DNA of 64,000 nt from Streptomyces longwoodensis (GCF_001514125.1 NZ_KQ948553.1:323501-387500); one strand, 5' to 3'. Shown: positions 49,095-57,938, counted from the stretch's first letter. Program-made: numbers and translations. Notes: a model not told the origin generated them from the sequence alone.

Positions 49095-49608
49095 CGCTAC
49101 ACCATCCGAACCGGAGGACACACGGCCGCACGGCACGCGAGGAACACGCGACGCACGGGCACCACGACGACAAGGGCCACGATCGTAGCCATTTTCTGCA
49201 TGACCAGAACAACGGCCGGGGAGAGAGTGACGGACCGTGACTCCCGTACCGGACAGCTTGGTTGACGTTCCGTCACCCCAACAAGGGCTTCGGGCATATT
49301 CCCGCGCGAAGGAGTACCCGTGCGGGATACTGTGCGACGCTCGCCGAGGTGAGTCGAACAGGCACCAACGGCGGGCTGCGCACCGGGAACCACTCGCATG
49401 GCAGCGACGGTACCCGAGCGTCCGCCGACTCCGGGCGGTGACGGACGGCGGCGGCACCCTCATCCGCCACCGTCAGGGCTTCACGCTCCGTGATCGCCCA
49501 CTGCCACGATCGGCGACATCGCCGGGTCCCGCCGGTCCGCCCCACGGGGCGCCGACCGTTCCGCCACCCCGCGAACTGCTGCGGCGCCCGGGCGTGTTGC
49601 GGGCGCCG
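49095..49608. other. 514-base intergenic region
   Basis: No gene is supported here. Near 49228-49275 are two related dyads, TGAC-N5-GTGA and TGAC-N5-GTCA, 35 bases apart, in the likely promoter of the ATP-binding protein gene. Their shape loosely recalls BldD sites (TNAC-N5-GTNA). The rest is high-GC without visible structure. Confidence 0.45.
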
Positions 49609-50121
49609 TCACGCCGGGACCGTGAAGTAGCGGGCGAACGCCGGGACCACGTCCGGCTCGCCGACCCTGCCGTCGCCGTCCGCGTCCAGCGCGCGGGCCG
49701 CCGCACCGGCCACGTTCTCGGGGACGCCGAGGGCCCGCAGGGCACGCACGGTGTCGTCGACCGTGGCGGCACCGTCGCCGTCGGTGTCGGCGACCGCGAG
49801 CGCGGCGTGCAGGAAGGGCCGGGCGATCTCGGCGAACCGGTCGGGGCTGTCGCTCAGGCGCTTGACCGCGCCGTTCACGAACTCTTCCCGGGTGATGCGC
49901 TGGTCACCGTCACGGTCCGCTATCCCGGCCATGCCCTGCCAGAACGCCTCGGCGCCGGCGTACAGCGCCTGCCCCCGGTCGGACCGGGCCGCCGTGGCGA
50001 ACTCGGCGAGCAGCGCCTTGGCCGCGCCACTGAAGTCCTCCCGGTCGATCCAGCCGTTGCCGTCCTGGTCGAAGGTGGCGAACCGGGCGGCGATCCTTCG
50101 CTCGTACTCGCTGCTGACCAT
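49609..50121 (-). CDS. EF-hand calcium-binding protein (calerythrin-like)
   Basis: A 170-residue cytoplasmic protein with four EF-hand loops. The first (about residue 18) is D-Q-D-G-N-G-W-I-D-R-E-D. The second, near 70, is D-R-D-G-D-Q-R-I-T-R-E-E. The third, near 112, is D-T-D-G-D-G-A-A-T-V-D-D. The fourth, near 145, is D-A-D-G-D-G-R-V. The first two end in the normal acidic residue at position 12, while the last ends irregularly. It resembles the calerythrin/CabB-type Streptomyces calcium-binding proteins. The ATG at 50121 is preferred to an in-frame extension. Confidence 0.9.
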   Translation of the reverse strand: MVSSEYERRIAARFATFDQDGNGWIDREDFSGAAKALLAEFATAARSDRGQALYAGAEAFWQGMAGIADRDGDQRITREEFVNGAVKRLSDSPDRFAEIARPFLHAALAVADTDGDGAATVDDTVRALRALGVPENVAGAAARALDADGDGRVGEPDVVPAFARYFTVPA

Positions 50122-50310
50122 GTCCTTGGGCCGCCTAACGTCGTCACGTGGGGTTTCTCTGGCAGGGAGCGTACGTCGCGGACGGCACCCGGGGGACCGG
50201 GGGACGACGTCTGTGCCAGGACCGGGGGAATTCCGGGACAACGGCGTGGCACGGGGTGGTGGAGGGGAACTGGGGCGGCGTGACTCAGGGAGCCGTGCGC
50301 CCGGCCCGGC

Positions 50311-50691
50311 TCACGCCGACAGCGGCTCGGTGTCGTCGACGACCGCGTCCTCGAGGCAGAGGTAGACGTCGAAGAGGCGCCGCACGCCGAGCGCGCCGAA
50401 CACCCGGTTGACGTGGGACCCCTCGACGGCCCCGGCGGCCGGCAGGACCAGGCGCAGGCTGCCCTGGCAACTGCGCAGCAGGCGGCGGGCGGAGATGAGG
50501 ACCCCGACCCCGCTGGAGTCGCAGAACCAGACGTCGGAGAGGTCGAGGACGAGGCTGTGCCGGCCGTCGGCCACCTCGTCGTGCACCCGCTGCCGCAGCC
50601 CGGGTGACGTCACCAGATCCAGCTCGCCCGACACGTGGAGCACGGCCCATCCGCCCTGCTCGCCGCCGGTCACTTTGAACGCCACCACCAC
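50311..50691 (-). CDS. STAS-domain anti-sigma factor antagonist
   Basis: A 126-residue STAS protein of the SpoIIAA/RsbV type: V-S-G-E-L-D-L-V-T-S-P near residue 20 and L-D-L-S-D-V-W-F-C-D-S-S-G-V-G-V-L at about 48-64 with the phosphorylatable Ser. It is divergent from the sigma factor gene across 350 bases. The cluster of STAS, HATPase and sigma genes suggests a partner-switching module, though direct pairing is inference. Confidence 0.9.
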   Translation of the reverse strand: MVVAFKVTGGEQGGWAVLHVSGELDLVTSPGLRQRVHDEVADGRHSLVLDLSDVWFCDSSGVGVLISARRLLRSCQGSLRLVLPAAGAVEGSHVNRVFGALGVRRLFDVYLCLEDAVVDDTEPLSA

Positions 50692-51041
50692 ACCCTTCGC
50701 TCGCCGGAGAGGAAGCGGCAGCAGATCCGGAAGCGGTGCTTACGCTTCCCTTCGCCTCCTTGCAGCGCAGCTGCCCAGCGGCCGTTCCCGGAAACGCCGA
50801 TCGAGAAACGGAGAGGAAAGGAAAGAGGCTTGTTCCAGTCGAGACCGGTCCTGTTCGATCGGAAGCGGACACGATCGGGCACGCCGAAGAACGGACGGAG
50901 GAGCGGACAAGTCCCTTACCATCCCTCACCACGCAGGGGGCGCACATTGCCACAAAGGGGAGTGCGTCCTTCGACGTGCCGACTACATTCGAGGTGACGG
51001 TGGGCGCACGCTGGACGCGACGGGACGGGTGAGGGGGCCGC
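50692..51041. other. 350-base divergent promoter region
   Basis: This gap between the STAS and sigma-factor genes has no supported gene. It contains a perfect dyad, GGAAGCG/CGCTTCC (50729-50749, seven-base loop), a purine-rich stretch (50810-50830), and an AT-richer pocket with TACATT (about 50990) ahead of the sigma gene. Confidence 0.5.
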
Positions 51042-51623
51042 ATGGCGAAGAAGGACGCACCGCCCCGCTGGGACCGCAAGATGCAGCAGCGGCTCGCCCG
51101 CGGCGAGGCGGCGGCCCTCGGCGAGCTCTACGACCGGTTCGCCTCGCTGGTGCACGGGCTCGCCCACCGCGTGCTCGGCGACGAGCGCGCCGCCGACGGC
51201 ATCACCCGCGAGGTCTTCGTCCACGTCTGGGAACACCCCGAGTCCTACGACCCGGACCAGGGCCCGCTGCGCACCTGGGTCGCCGGCCTCACCCACCGCC
51301 TCGCCGTGCAGCGGCTGCGCGACACCGGGGCCGCCGCGCTGGCCCGCGGCGGCCCCGGCACCGCCGAGGAGCTGGAGCACCGGGTCCGCCACGCCTCCGT
51401 CGCGGCCCGCGCCGACTACATCGTCCAGTCGATGCCGGCCCCGCTGCGCGCCGCGCTCGAACTGGCCTACTTCCAGCGCCGCGACTACCGGCAGGCCGCC
51501 GCCGACATCGGCATCACCGAGGAGGAGGCCCGCCGCCGGCTGCGCCTCGGCCTCCAGCTGCTGTCCACGGCCCACGACGCCGCCTCCCCCGGCGCACCGC
51601 CCGGGTACGGGGGTGCGGCGTGA
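51042..51623 (+). CDS. ECF-like RNA polymerase sigma factor
   Basis: A 193-residue sigma-70 family protein. Region 2 (about residues 15-85) includes A-A-L-G-E-L-Y-D-R-F-A and V-F-V-H-V-W-E-H-P-E-S-Y-D, and region 4 (about 125-175) includes R-A-A-L-E-L-A-Y-F-Q-R-R-D-Y-R-Q-A-A with E-E-E-A-R-R-R-L. Its stop overlaps the next start in GTGA, so it is translationally coupled to a zinc-finger protein that is very probably its anti-sigma factor. Confidence 0.88.
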   Translation: MAKKDAPPRWDRKMQQRLARGEAAALGELYDRFASLVHGLAHRVLGDERAADGITREVFVHVWEHPESYDPDQGPLRTWVAGLTHRLAVQRLRDTGAAALARGGPGTAEELEHRVRHASVAARADYIVQSMPAPLRAALELAYFQRRDYRQAAADIGITEEEARRRLRLGLQLLSTAHDAASPGAPPGYGGAA

Positions 51624-53041
51624 GCGGAACCACCGGCTCCGAGGCGTACGACGGCGACGACGAGCACGACGACCACGCAGGGCAGGCCCCCGGGGGCCCG
51701 CACGGCGGCGGTGGCAGCGGGCCCGACCACCCGCACCGGCCGCCGCGCATACCGACGCCGCGCACCTCGGTGGAGGACGGCGGGCTGCCGCTGCCCGCGG
51801 TGCCGGACAGGGAACAGGGGGAGGACGTGCGGGGCATGCGGGAGAACCTCCAGGAGGGCCTGCGGCAGGACGGGGAACGGCTCGGCGACCTCACCGGCAC
51901 CGCCGGCCCGGACCCGTCGCCCGAACCCGCGCCGGAGCTGGAGCACCCGGTGCTCACGTCGCTGCTCGGCGCGTGGGCGCTGGCCGCCTGCTCCGCCGAG
52001 GAGACGGCCGCCGTGGAGGCCCACCTCGGCGTGTGCGGTACCTGCGCCGACGAGGCGCGCCGGCTGCGCGAGGCGGTCGGGCTGCTCCAGCGCCCGGACA
52101 GCCTCGACCTCGACCCCGGGCTGCGCACCCGCGTCCTCGAACGCTGCCTGGAGCGGCGGCCGCCGCGCATCCCGGTGCCCGAGTGGGCGCTGTCGTACGA
52201 CGCCGAGACCGCCCGACTGGACGCGCTGCTGCAGGACTTCGGGGACGCCGAGTGGCACGCGCCCGTGCGGCTGCGGTGGTTCGGCGCCGAGGGGGCGAGC
52301 AACCGCCGTACGACCGTCGCCGGGGTGATCGCGCACCTGCTCGCGGTGGACGGGCTGGTCGCGGCGGCGCTCGGCCTCGACGACCCGCTGGAGGAGGGCG
52401 CCGCCCCCACACCGCCGCAGGAACGCACCGAGCGGTACTGGCGCAACGCCCACTTCCCGCCCACGCGTTCGGTGCGCGGGCCGTGGCGGGAGCAGACGCA
52501 CGCCCTGGTGCGCACGGCGTCGTTCACCCAGGGCACGGGGCTGCTGGGAGTGTCGTACGGCGGGTTCGAACTGCCGTTGCGCGACGCCCTGGTGGACCGG
52601 GCGTTCGAGTGCTGGGTGCACGCCGAGGACATCGCGGACGCGGTCGACTACCCCTACGAGCCGCCCGCGCCGCGGCACCTGCACGGGATGATCGACCTGG
52701 CCGTCCGGATGCTGCCGGGCGCGCTCGCGCAGCGGCGGCAGGCGGGGCTGGCCGCGCCGGGCGGCGACAGTCGGCACCTGGTGGCCGCGGGCCGGCCCGG
52801 GCGCAGTGTCCGCCTGGAGATCGAGGGGCGGGGCGGCGGCGAGTGGCTGGTGCCGCTGGACTCACCGGCGGCGGTGGGCTCCGCGGAGCACCAGGTGGCG
52901 CACGTGGCGCTGGACGACGTGGAGTTCTGCCGGCTGGCGGCGGGACACGTGTCTCCGCGGGAGGCGGCGGCCGGGCAGGTCGGCGATCAGGGGGCCATCG
53001 GGGACGTGCTGTCCGCGGTGGCGTCGTTGAGCCGGCTGTAG
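51620..53041 (+). CDS. Soluble zinc-finger anti-sigma factor fused to a maleylpyruvate-isomerase-like domain
   Basis: A 473-residue protein. A disordered N-terminal 105 residues lead to an anti-sigma zinc-finger: H-L-G-V-C-G-T-C (about residues 134-141), the HxxxCxxC core of ZAS domains. After about residue 190 comes a DinB-like mycothiol-dependent maleylpyruvate isomerase (MDMPI) fold with A-G-V-I-A-H-L-L-A-V-D-G and C-W-V-H-A-E-D-I-A-D-A-V. There is no transmembrane helix. The GTG start overlaps the sigma stop. The fusion suggests that a mycothiol- or metal-linked signal controls the sigma factor; that is inference. Confidence 0.85.
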   Translation: MSGTTGSEAYDGDDEHDDHAGQAPGGPHGGGGSGPDHPHRPPRIPTPRTSVEDGGLPLPAVPDREQGEDVRGMRENLQEGLRQDGERLGDLTGTAGPDPSPEPAPELEHPVLTSLLGAWALAACSAEETAAVEAHLGVCGTCADEARRLREAVGLLQRPDSLDLDPGLRTRVLERCLERRPPRIPVPEWALSYDAETARLDALLQDFGDAEWHAPVRLRWFGAEGASNRRTTVAGVIAHLLAVDGLVAAALGLDDPLEEGAAPTPPQERTERYWRNAHFPPTRSVRGPWREQTHALVRTASFTQGTGLLGVSYGGFELPLRDALVDRAFECWVHAEDIADAVDYPYEPPAPRHLHGMIDLAVRMLPGALAQRRQAGLAAPGGDSRHLVAAGRPGRSVRLEIEGRGGGEWLVPLDSPAAVGSAEHQVAHVALDDVEFCRLAAGHVSPREAAAGQVGDQGAIGDVLSAVASLSRL

Positions 53042-53058
53042 GGGGTGGCGGGGGCTCG

Positions 53059-53187
53059 TCGGCGGCTGCGGGTGCGTGGGGGCGTTCGCGCAGTTCCCCG
53101 CGCCCCTGAATGCCGGACCAGTGTCCCTACCCCTCAGGGGCGCGGGGAACTGCGCGACCGGCCACGAACCACCCGCAGCCGCCGACG
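53059..53187. repeat. Long inverted pair of the GCGCAGTTCCCC repeat
   Basis: A 23-base arm (53087-53109) pairs perfectly with 53134-53156 around 24 bases; the arm core is GCGCAGTTCCCCGCGCCCC. Outside the core the two sides still match in inverted orientation (GGCGGCTGCGGGTG), so the whole element is two ~50-base copies facing each other. It lies between the convergent anti-sigma and purU genes and probably also terminates transcription. Confidence 0.85.
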
Positions 53188-53207
53188 CGACCGCACCCCC
53201 CACCCCC

Positions 53208-54092
53208 TTAGGCGAACACCACCGTCCGGCGCCCGTTGAGGAGAATCCTCCGCTCCGCGTGCCACTTCACGGCCCGCGCCAGCGCCTGGCACTCCACGTC
53301 CCGCCCGACCGCCACCAGCCCCTCCGGCGTCACGTCGTGGCCGACGCGCTCGACCTCCTGCTCGATGATCGGCCCCTCGTCGAGGTCCGCGGTCACGTAG
53401 TGCGCGGTCGCCCCGATGAGCTTCACGCCGCGCGCGTGCGCCTGGTGGTACGGCTTGGCGCCCTTGAAGCTCGGCAGGAACGAGTGGTGGATGTTGATGA
53501 TCCGGCCGCTCAGCTGCTTGCACAGGTCGTCCGAGAGCACCTGCATGTAGCGGGCGAGGACGACCAGCTCGACGCGCTCCTCGCGGACCAGCTCCAGCAG
53601 CCGCGCCTCGGCCTCCGGCTTGGTCTCCCTCGTCACCGGGATGTGGTGGAAGGGGATGTTGTACGAGGACACCAGTTCCTGGAAGTCCGTGTGGTTGGAG
53701 ACCACCGCCGCGATCTCCACGGGCAGCGCCCCGATGCTGGCCCGGAACAGCAGGTCGTTCAGGCAGTGCCCGAACCTGCTCACCATCAGCACGACGCGCA
53801 TCTTCTCGTCGGCCCGGTGGATCTGCCAGTCCATGTGGAAGGAGTCACCGATCGCCGCGAAGCTCGCCCGCAGCTTGTCCACCGTCACCGGCGACTCGGC
53901 CGAGAAGTGGACCCGCATGAAGAACAGTCCCGTGTCGTGGTCGCCGAACTGCTGGCTGTCCTCGATGTTGCAGCCGGTCATGAACAGGTAGCTCGACACG
54001 GCGTGCACGATGCCCTGCTTGTCGGGGCAGGACAGGGTCAGGACGTACTGGTCGGCGGGGGCCGCCGCGGCTCGGGTGGACTGCTCGTTCAT
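53208..54092 (-). CDS. purU: Formyltetrahydrofolate deformylase
   Basis: A 294-residue PurU. The N-terminal ACT domain begins L-T-L-S-C-P-D-K-Q-G-I-V-H-A-V and the formyltransferase-fold domain has N-I-H-H-S-F-L-P-S-F-K-G-A-K-P-Y and G-A-T-A-H-Y-V-T, including the catalytic Asn-His-Asp environment. It hydrolyses 10-formyl-tetrahydrofolate to formate and tetrahydrofolate, balancing one-carbon pools and feeding formate to PurT-type purine synthesis. The ATG at 54092 matches the family. The next gene upstream lies 47 bases away on the same strand. Confidence 0.95.
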   Translation of the reverse strand: MNEQSTRAAAAPADQYVLTLSCPDKQGIVHAVSSYLFMTGCNIEDSQQFGDHDTGLFFMRVHFSAESPVTVDKLRASFAAIGDSFHMDWQIHRADEKMRVVLMVSRFGHCLNDLLFRASIGALPVEIAAVVSNHTDFQELVSSYNIPFHHIPVTRETKPEAEARLLELVREERVELVVLARYMQVLSDDLCKQLSGRIINIHHSFLPSFKGAKPYHQAHARGVKLIGATAHYVTADLDEGPIIEQEVERVGHDVTPEGLVAVGRDVECQALARAVKWHAERRILLNGRRTVVFA

Positions 54093-54139
54093 GCAGCACA
54101 GGGTCGCACACACGGGCCCCGCGCCCCACCGTCGTCCCG

Positions 54140-54640
54140 CTACGCGGACCGGGTCATGATCTGCAGCACCTCGAGGGTGCGCGGCGGCTGGTCGGGGTCC
54201 TCGCCGTCGCTCACCGACATCCGCACGTGCGCGTCGCGCGCCGCCCGGACCGCCTCCGGCCAGCCCGCGTGCTCCAGGTAGGCGGACACGGGCGCGTCCG
54301 GACCGACCTGGTGCATGATCCGCAGCACCCGCAGCACCGCCGTGTCGACGAGCGCCGCCTCCTGGGAGTCCCGGAAGATCGTGCCGACGTACTTCTCGGC
54401 CGACCAGTTGTCCAGCCAGGTGTCCTCGACCAGGCGGTACACGGCGTCGGTGACGTCGCCGTACCCGTCGACGCCCGCCAGCCAGACGTTCCGCTGGAAC
54501 AGCGGGTCGGAGAGCATGTGCAGCGCCGAGCGCACGTTGCTGCGCCAGCGCCACCACGGCATGTCGTTCAGGGGCATGCCGCCCATGGTGGAGGAGCGAC
54601 GGCCGCGACGGGAAGAGTTCTCCGAACCTTGCACGGTCAT
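54140..54640 (-). CDS. Conserved Streptomyces hypothetical (SCO4402-like)
   Basis: A 166-residue cytoplasmic protein that I associate with the SCO4402 family, which has no known function. Conserved-looking blocks are P-W-W-R-W-R-S-N-V-R-S-A-L-H-M-L-S-D, Q-R-N-V-W-L-A-G and T-W-L-D-N-W-S-A-E-K-Y-V-G-T-I-F. The real start may be the Met at residue 22, as the first 21 residues are Arg/Ser-rich and less conserved in appearance. It precedes purU and may be co-transcribed. Confidence 0.7.
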   Translation of the reverse strand: MTVQGSENSSRRGRRSSTMGGMPLNDMPWWRWRSNVRSALHMLSDPLFQRNVWLAGVDGYGDVTDAVYRLVEDTWLDNWSAEKYVGTIFRDSQEAALVDTAVLRVLRIMHQVGPDAPVSAYLEHAGWPEAVRAARDAHVRMSVSDGEDPDQPPRTLEVLQIMTRSA

Positions 54641-54757
54641 CGATCGTACGTTCCGCCCGGCGCCGGTCCGACCGGCCCCCGTAATTCACCTGTACGTCAC
54701 CATCCGTTGACCGCGGGTCACTGTGGGGTTGGGGATGTGACGGAAGCGTGTGGGTCC

Positions 54758-56068
54758 ATGACCGGCAGGCGACGTACGCGAAGCACCTTCCTCCCCTGGC
54801 ACCACCGCTTCACCCGGCACGTCAGACAGTCCGCGCTCCTCGCGGGTGCCCTGACCGCCGGTGCGTCACTCCTCGCCGGCTGCGGGGTCATCCCCGGTAC
54901 CACGGGGGGTTCCGGGGACACCTCGATCACGGTCATGACCTGGGCGCCGGAGGACACCAGCGCCACCAACAAGCCCGGCATGCCCGCCTTCGCCCGCGCC
55001 TACGCGCGCTGGACCAACGCCCACGGCGGCCTCGGCGGCCGCACGCTGAAGGTCCTGACCTGCAACGACCGCAACGACTCGGTGGGCGCCGCGAAGTGCG
55101 CCCGGCGCGCGGTGAAGGAGGGGGCCGTCGCGGTCGTCGGCTCCTACAGCCAGTACTCCGACTCGTTCTTCCCCGCGCTGCAGGGCGCCGGCATCCCGTA
55201 CATCGGCGGCTACGGCGTCACCAACGCCGAGTTCACCAGCCCCCTGTCCTACCCGGTCAACGGCGGCCAGCCCGCGCTGCTGGCCGGGCTCGGCCGGGAG
55301 CTCTCCGGGGTCTGCGGCCGGGTGGCGCTGGTCCGCCCGGACACCATCGCCGGTGACGCCCTGCCCAGCCTGCTGAACTCCGGCCTGGACGCGGGCGGCC
55401 ACGCCGACGCCACCGACCAGCCGGCCGCGGAGGACGCCACCGAGTACTCCGCCCAGGCCCAGAAGGCCCTCGCCGAGGCCACGCGCGGGGGCGGCAAGGG
55501 CTGCGTGGTGCCCGCGCTCGGCGACCGCACCAGCACGTTCATGGATTCCTTCCGGCGCGACGACGACGCGTCCTCGGTGCGCACCGCGACCGTCCTCGGC
55601 AGCGTCGACCAGACGGTGATCAACTCGACCGGTGGCGCGTCCGGCCCGTACGAGGGCGCCTACGTCACCGGCTGGTACCCGGTGGCGAGCGATGCGCGCT
55701 GGAACGGGATGAAGAAGATCATCAGCGACGAGGCGTTCACCGACAACCGCATCGAGGCCGACGACACCGGGGTGCAGACGACGTACATCGCCTACACCGT
55801 GTTCAGGAAGGTCGTGGAGTCGCTCGGGAGCGGCCAGGTCACCGCGGACACCGTCCGCAGCGCCCTGGACGACGGGCTGCGGATCGAGACCGGCGGGCTG
55901 ACGCCGACGCTGCGCTGGCAGTTCGCCGACCGGCTCGGCTCGGTCGGCCTGCCGCGCCTGGTCAACGCCGACGTGAGCCTCCAGGTGGTGCGCAAGGGCC
56001 GGCTGGTGGCCGCCAAGAGCGGCTCCGTCGACGTGACCGCGACACTGGAGTCGGCCAACCTCGACTAG
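54758..56068 (+). CDS. Lipoprotein, branched-chain amino acid-type substrate-binding protein
   Basis: A 436-residue periplasmic-binding-fold lipoprotein. The signal peptide ends in the lipobox L-L-A-G-C (Cys near residue 42). The Peripla_BP_6 fold follows with Y-A-R-W-T-N-A-H-G-G-L-G-G-R, V-V-G-S-Y-S-Q-Y-S-D and a G-A-Y-V-T-G-W-Y-P hinge region. No ABC permease or ATPase is adjacent, so it may be a sensor or orphan binding protein. An in-frame GTG at 54737 is an alternative start. Confidence 0.82.
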   Translation: MTGRRRTRSTFLPWHHRFTRHVRQSALLAGALTAGASLLAGCGVIPGTTGGSGDTSITVMTWAPEDTSATNKPGMPAFARAYARWTNAHGGLGGRTLKVLTCNDRNDSVGAAKCARRAVKEGAVAVVGSYSQYSDSFFPALQGAGIPYIGGYGVTNAEFTSPLSYPVNGGQPALLAGLGRELSGVCGRVALVRPDTIAGDALPSLLNSGLDAGGHADATDQPAAEDATEYSAQAQKALAEATRGGGKGCVVPALGDRTSTFMDSFRRDDDASSVRTATVLGSVDQTVINSTGGASGPYEGAYVTGWYPVASDARWNGMKKIISDEAFTDNRIEADDTGVQTTYIAYTVFRKVVESLGSGQVTADTVRSALDDGLRIETGGLTPTLRWQFADRLGSVGLPRLVNADVSLQVVRKGRLVAAKSGSVDVTATLESANLD

Positions 56069-56074
56069 CCGGCC

Positions 56075-56123
56075 GACCTGACCTGGCCGGGCCGCGCCCC
56101 GCTGGGCCCGGCCAGGTCAGGTC
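56075..56123. terminator. 18-bp perfect bidirectional terminator
   Basis: GACCTGACCTGGCCGGGC (56075-56092) pairs perfectly with 56106-56123 around a 13-base loop. It lies in the 58-base gap between two convergent genes and enters the last codons of neither. Confidence 0.85.
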
Positions 56124-56126
56124 AGG

Positions 56127-57938
56127 TCAGAGCTGGGTCGGCTGGCGCTCGGTCAGCCCGTACTTGCGCGCGATGCCGTTCCACAGCTGCGCGGCCTTGC
56201 TCTTCTGGGCGCTGGCGGTGCCGCTCGCCCGGTTGCCGGCCTGTGTCTCCGGGGTCGTGCGGGCCTGGCCCTTCCTGCACGCCTTCTTGTTGCCGGCGAC
56301 CTGGTCGGCCCAGGCCGCGTAGTGGTTGTCGGCCTCGGCGGACGCCTGCCACGCCTTGGTGAGCGCGGTGGTCAGCGCCGCGTGGTCGGGCAGCTCGTCC
56401 ACGGTCAGGCCGTCCAGCCGGGTCACCAGGTCGGTGCGCTGGCCGGCCGCGGCCCGCAGGTCGGTGGCGGCCTGCTGGAGGTTGCGGCACGCCTTGACGT
56501 CCGCCACCGCCCCGATCACGCTGGCCCGGCTGCTGCCGCTGTCCGCGAGCAGCTTGTCCAGCGCGACCGCCTGCTCCTTCGCGGGGTCGGCGGCCGTCGA
56601 CGCGGACCCCGACTGCACGGGCGCCGACGCGGACGCGGGCCGGTCGTCGCCGCCGCCCCCGCCGCCCCCGCCCGCCATGAGCGCGCCCGCGCCGACGCCG
56701 ACGACCACGATGGCCACGCCGATCGCCGCGATCAGCGGCACCCGGGACCCCGTCCGTCCGCCGCCGCGCCGTCCGCCGTGGTCGTCGGCGTCGTCGTGCA
56801 CGGCCCGCCGGCCGCCGGGCGGCAGGAACGAGGGCGGGGCGGAGCGGCCCGCACCGTGACCGGCGGGACCCGCGGGGCCGCCCGGTCCGGGCTCGGTGAA
56901 GCGGGGCATCTGCTGGGTGGACCCGGCCGGGGACTCGCCCCGGAACAGGTTGGCGAACTCGGCGGGCGGCTGCCGCTCGCCCTCGGCACCGCCGTACGGG
57001 GCCTGGCCCGGCCGGCCGCCGGCGACCGGCGGTATGTACTGCGTGGCCTCGGCGTCGGAGCCGGCGGGCTGCCCCTGCGCGTGCGGGCCCGTGCCCAGGT
57101 AGTGGGTCGCCTCGGCGGGCGTCTCCGGCGGCAGCGCGCCCCCGCCGACCGGCGGCAGGAACTGGGTCGCGCCCTCGTCCGGGCGGGCGCCGACCGGAGG
57201 GATGTACTGCGTGGCCTGCTGGTCCCCGTGTGCCGCGGGGACCGGCGGTATGTACTGCGTGGCGCCCTCGTCCGCCGCGGCGGGCGGCACCGGCGGGAGG
57301 TACTGGGTGGCGCCCTCGTGGGCCGCGGGCGGCAGCGGGGCGCCGGGCACGCCGTGGCCGTACGACGGCGGCTGCGCGCCCTCCGGGGGCAGCGGGCCCG
57401 GGCCCTGCTGGGGCGCCGGGTTCCACTGGCCGGAGTCGGCGGGCTGGGCACCGCCCCACTGCTGCTGGTCGGCGGGGAGCGGCCAGGAGCCCTGGCCGGA
57501 CCGGCCGGACCGGCCGGCGGGCGGCTGCGGGGCCGGCCCGTGCTGGTCGGGGCCCCACGGCTGGCCCCAGGTCTGGCCGGGGGCGGGCTGCGGGTCGCCG
57601 TAGGAGGCCTGCTGCGGGTCGCCGTAGGCCTGCTGGTCGCCGTACGGGGCCTGCTGCGGGCCGCCGTAGGAGCCGTGGCCCTGCTGGTGGGGGTCGGCGT
57701 AGGAGCCGTGCTCGGGCTGCGGGGAGCCGTAGCCGCCGTGGCCGTCATGGCCGCCGTGGCCGCCGTCGCCCGGGTGGGCGGGGCCGGCGTGCCGGCCGCC
57801 GTACGGGTCGTGCTCGGGGCGTCTGTCCTCGCCGCTCGTCGTGCCCGGCAGCAGGGGCGCGCCGCCGTCCGAGGGCAGCACGATGCCTTCGCGCGGGGAC
57901 CGCGCCGAGGGCTCCTCGCCCTGTCCACTCTGCGTCAC
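56127..57938 (-). CDS. Repeat-rich single-pass membrane protein (TQ-Y-I-P-P repeats)
   Basis: A 603-residue protein. Residues 1 to about 395 are low-complexity Gly/Pro/Gln/His, with five near-copies of an A-T-Q-(Y/F)-(I/L)-P-P-V motif plus a degenerate sixth, roughly between residues 205 and 330. A transmembrane helix (about 398-421) is followed by a Gly run and a helical extracellular domain of about 180 residues containing two Cys. The Thr in each repeat is a plausible Ser/Thr kinase site and FHA ligand; this is inference. Family unknown. It begins with a clear ATG and ends at a strong terminator. Confidence 0.75.
   Translation of the reverse strand: MTQSGQGEEPSARSPREGIVLPSDGGAPLLPGTTSGEDRRPEHDPYGGRHAGPAHPGDGGHGGHDGHGGYGSPQPEHGSYADPHQQGHGSYGGPQQAPYGDQQAYGDPQQASYGDPQPAPGQTWGQPWGPDQHGPAPQPPAGRSGRSGQGSWPLPADQQQWGGAQPADSGQWNPAPQQGPGPLPPEGAQPPSYGHGVPGAPLPPAAHEGATQYLPPVPPAAADEGATQYIPPVPAAHGDQQATQYIPPVGARPDEGATQFLPPVGGGALPPETPAEATHYLGTGPHAQGQPAGSDAEATQYIPPVAGGRPGQAPYGGAEGERQPPAEFANLFRGESPAGSTQQMPRFTEPGPGGPAGPAGHGAGRSAPPSFLPPGGRRAVHDDADDHGGRRGGGRTGSRVPLIAAIGVAIVVVGVGAGALMAGGGGGGGGDDRPASASAPVQSGSASTAADPAKEQAVALDKLLADSGSSRASVIGAVADVKACRNLQQAATDLRAAAGQRTDLVTRLDGLTVDELPDHAALTTALTKAWQASAEADNHYAAWADQVAGNKKACRKGQARTTPETQAGNRASGTASAQKSKAAQLWNGIARKYGLTERQPTQL

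Noticed and set aside
49228..49275. BldD-site call for the two TGAC-N5 dyads
   Set aside because: The inner bases do not match the BldD consensus, so I only note them as dyads.
49273..49545. 90-codon minus-strand frame between the ATP-binding and EF-hand genes
   Set aside because: No ribosome binding site, mixed codon bias and no recognised family.
53042..53239. Short frame over the inverted repeat at 53.1 kb
   Set aside because: The sequence is explained by the repeat element and has no ribosome binding site.
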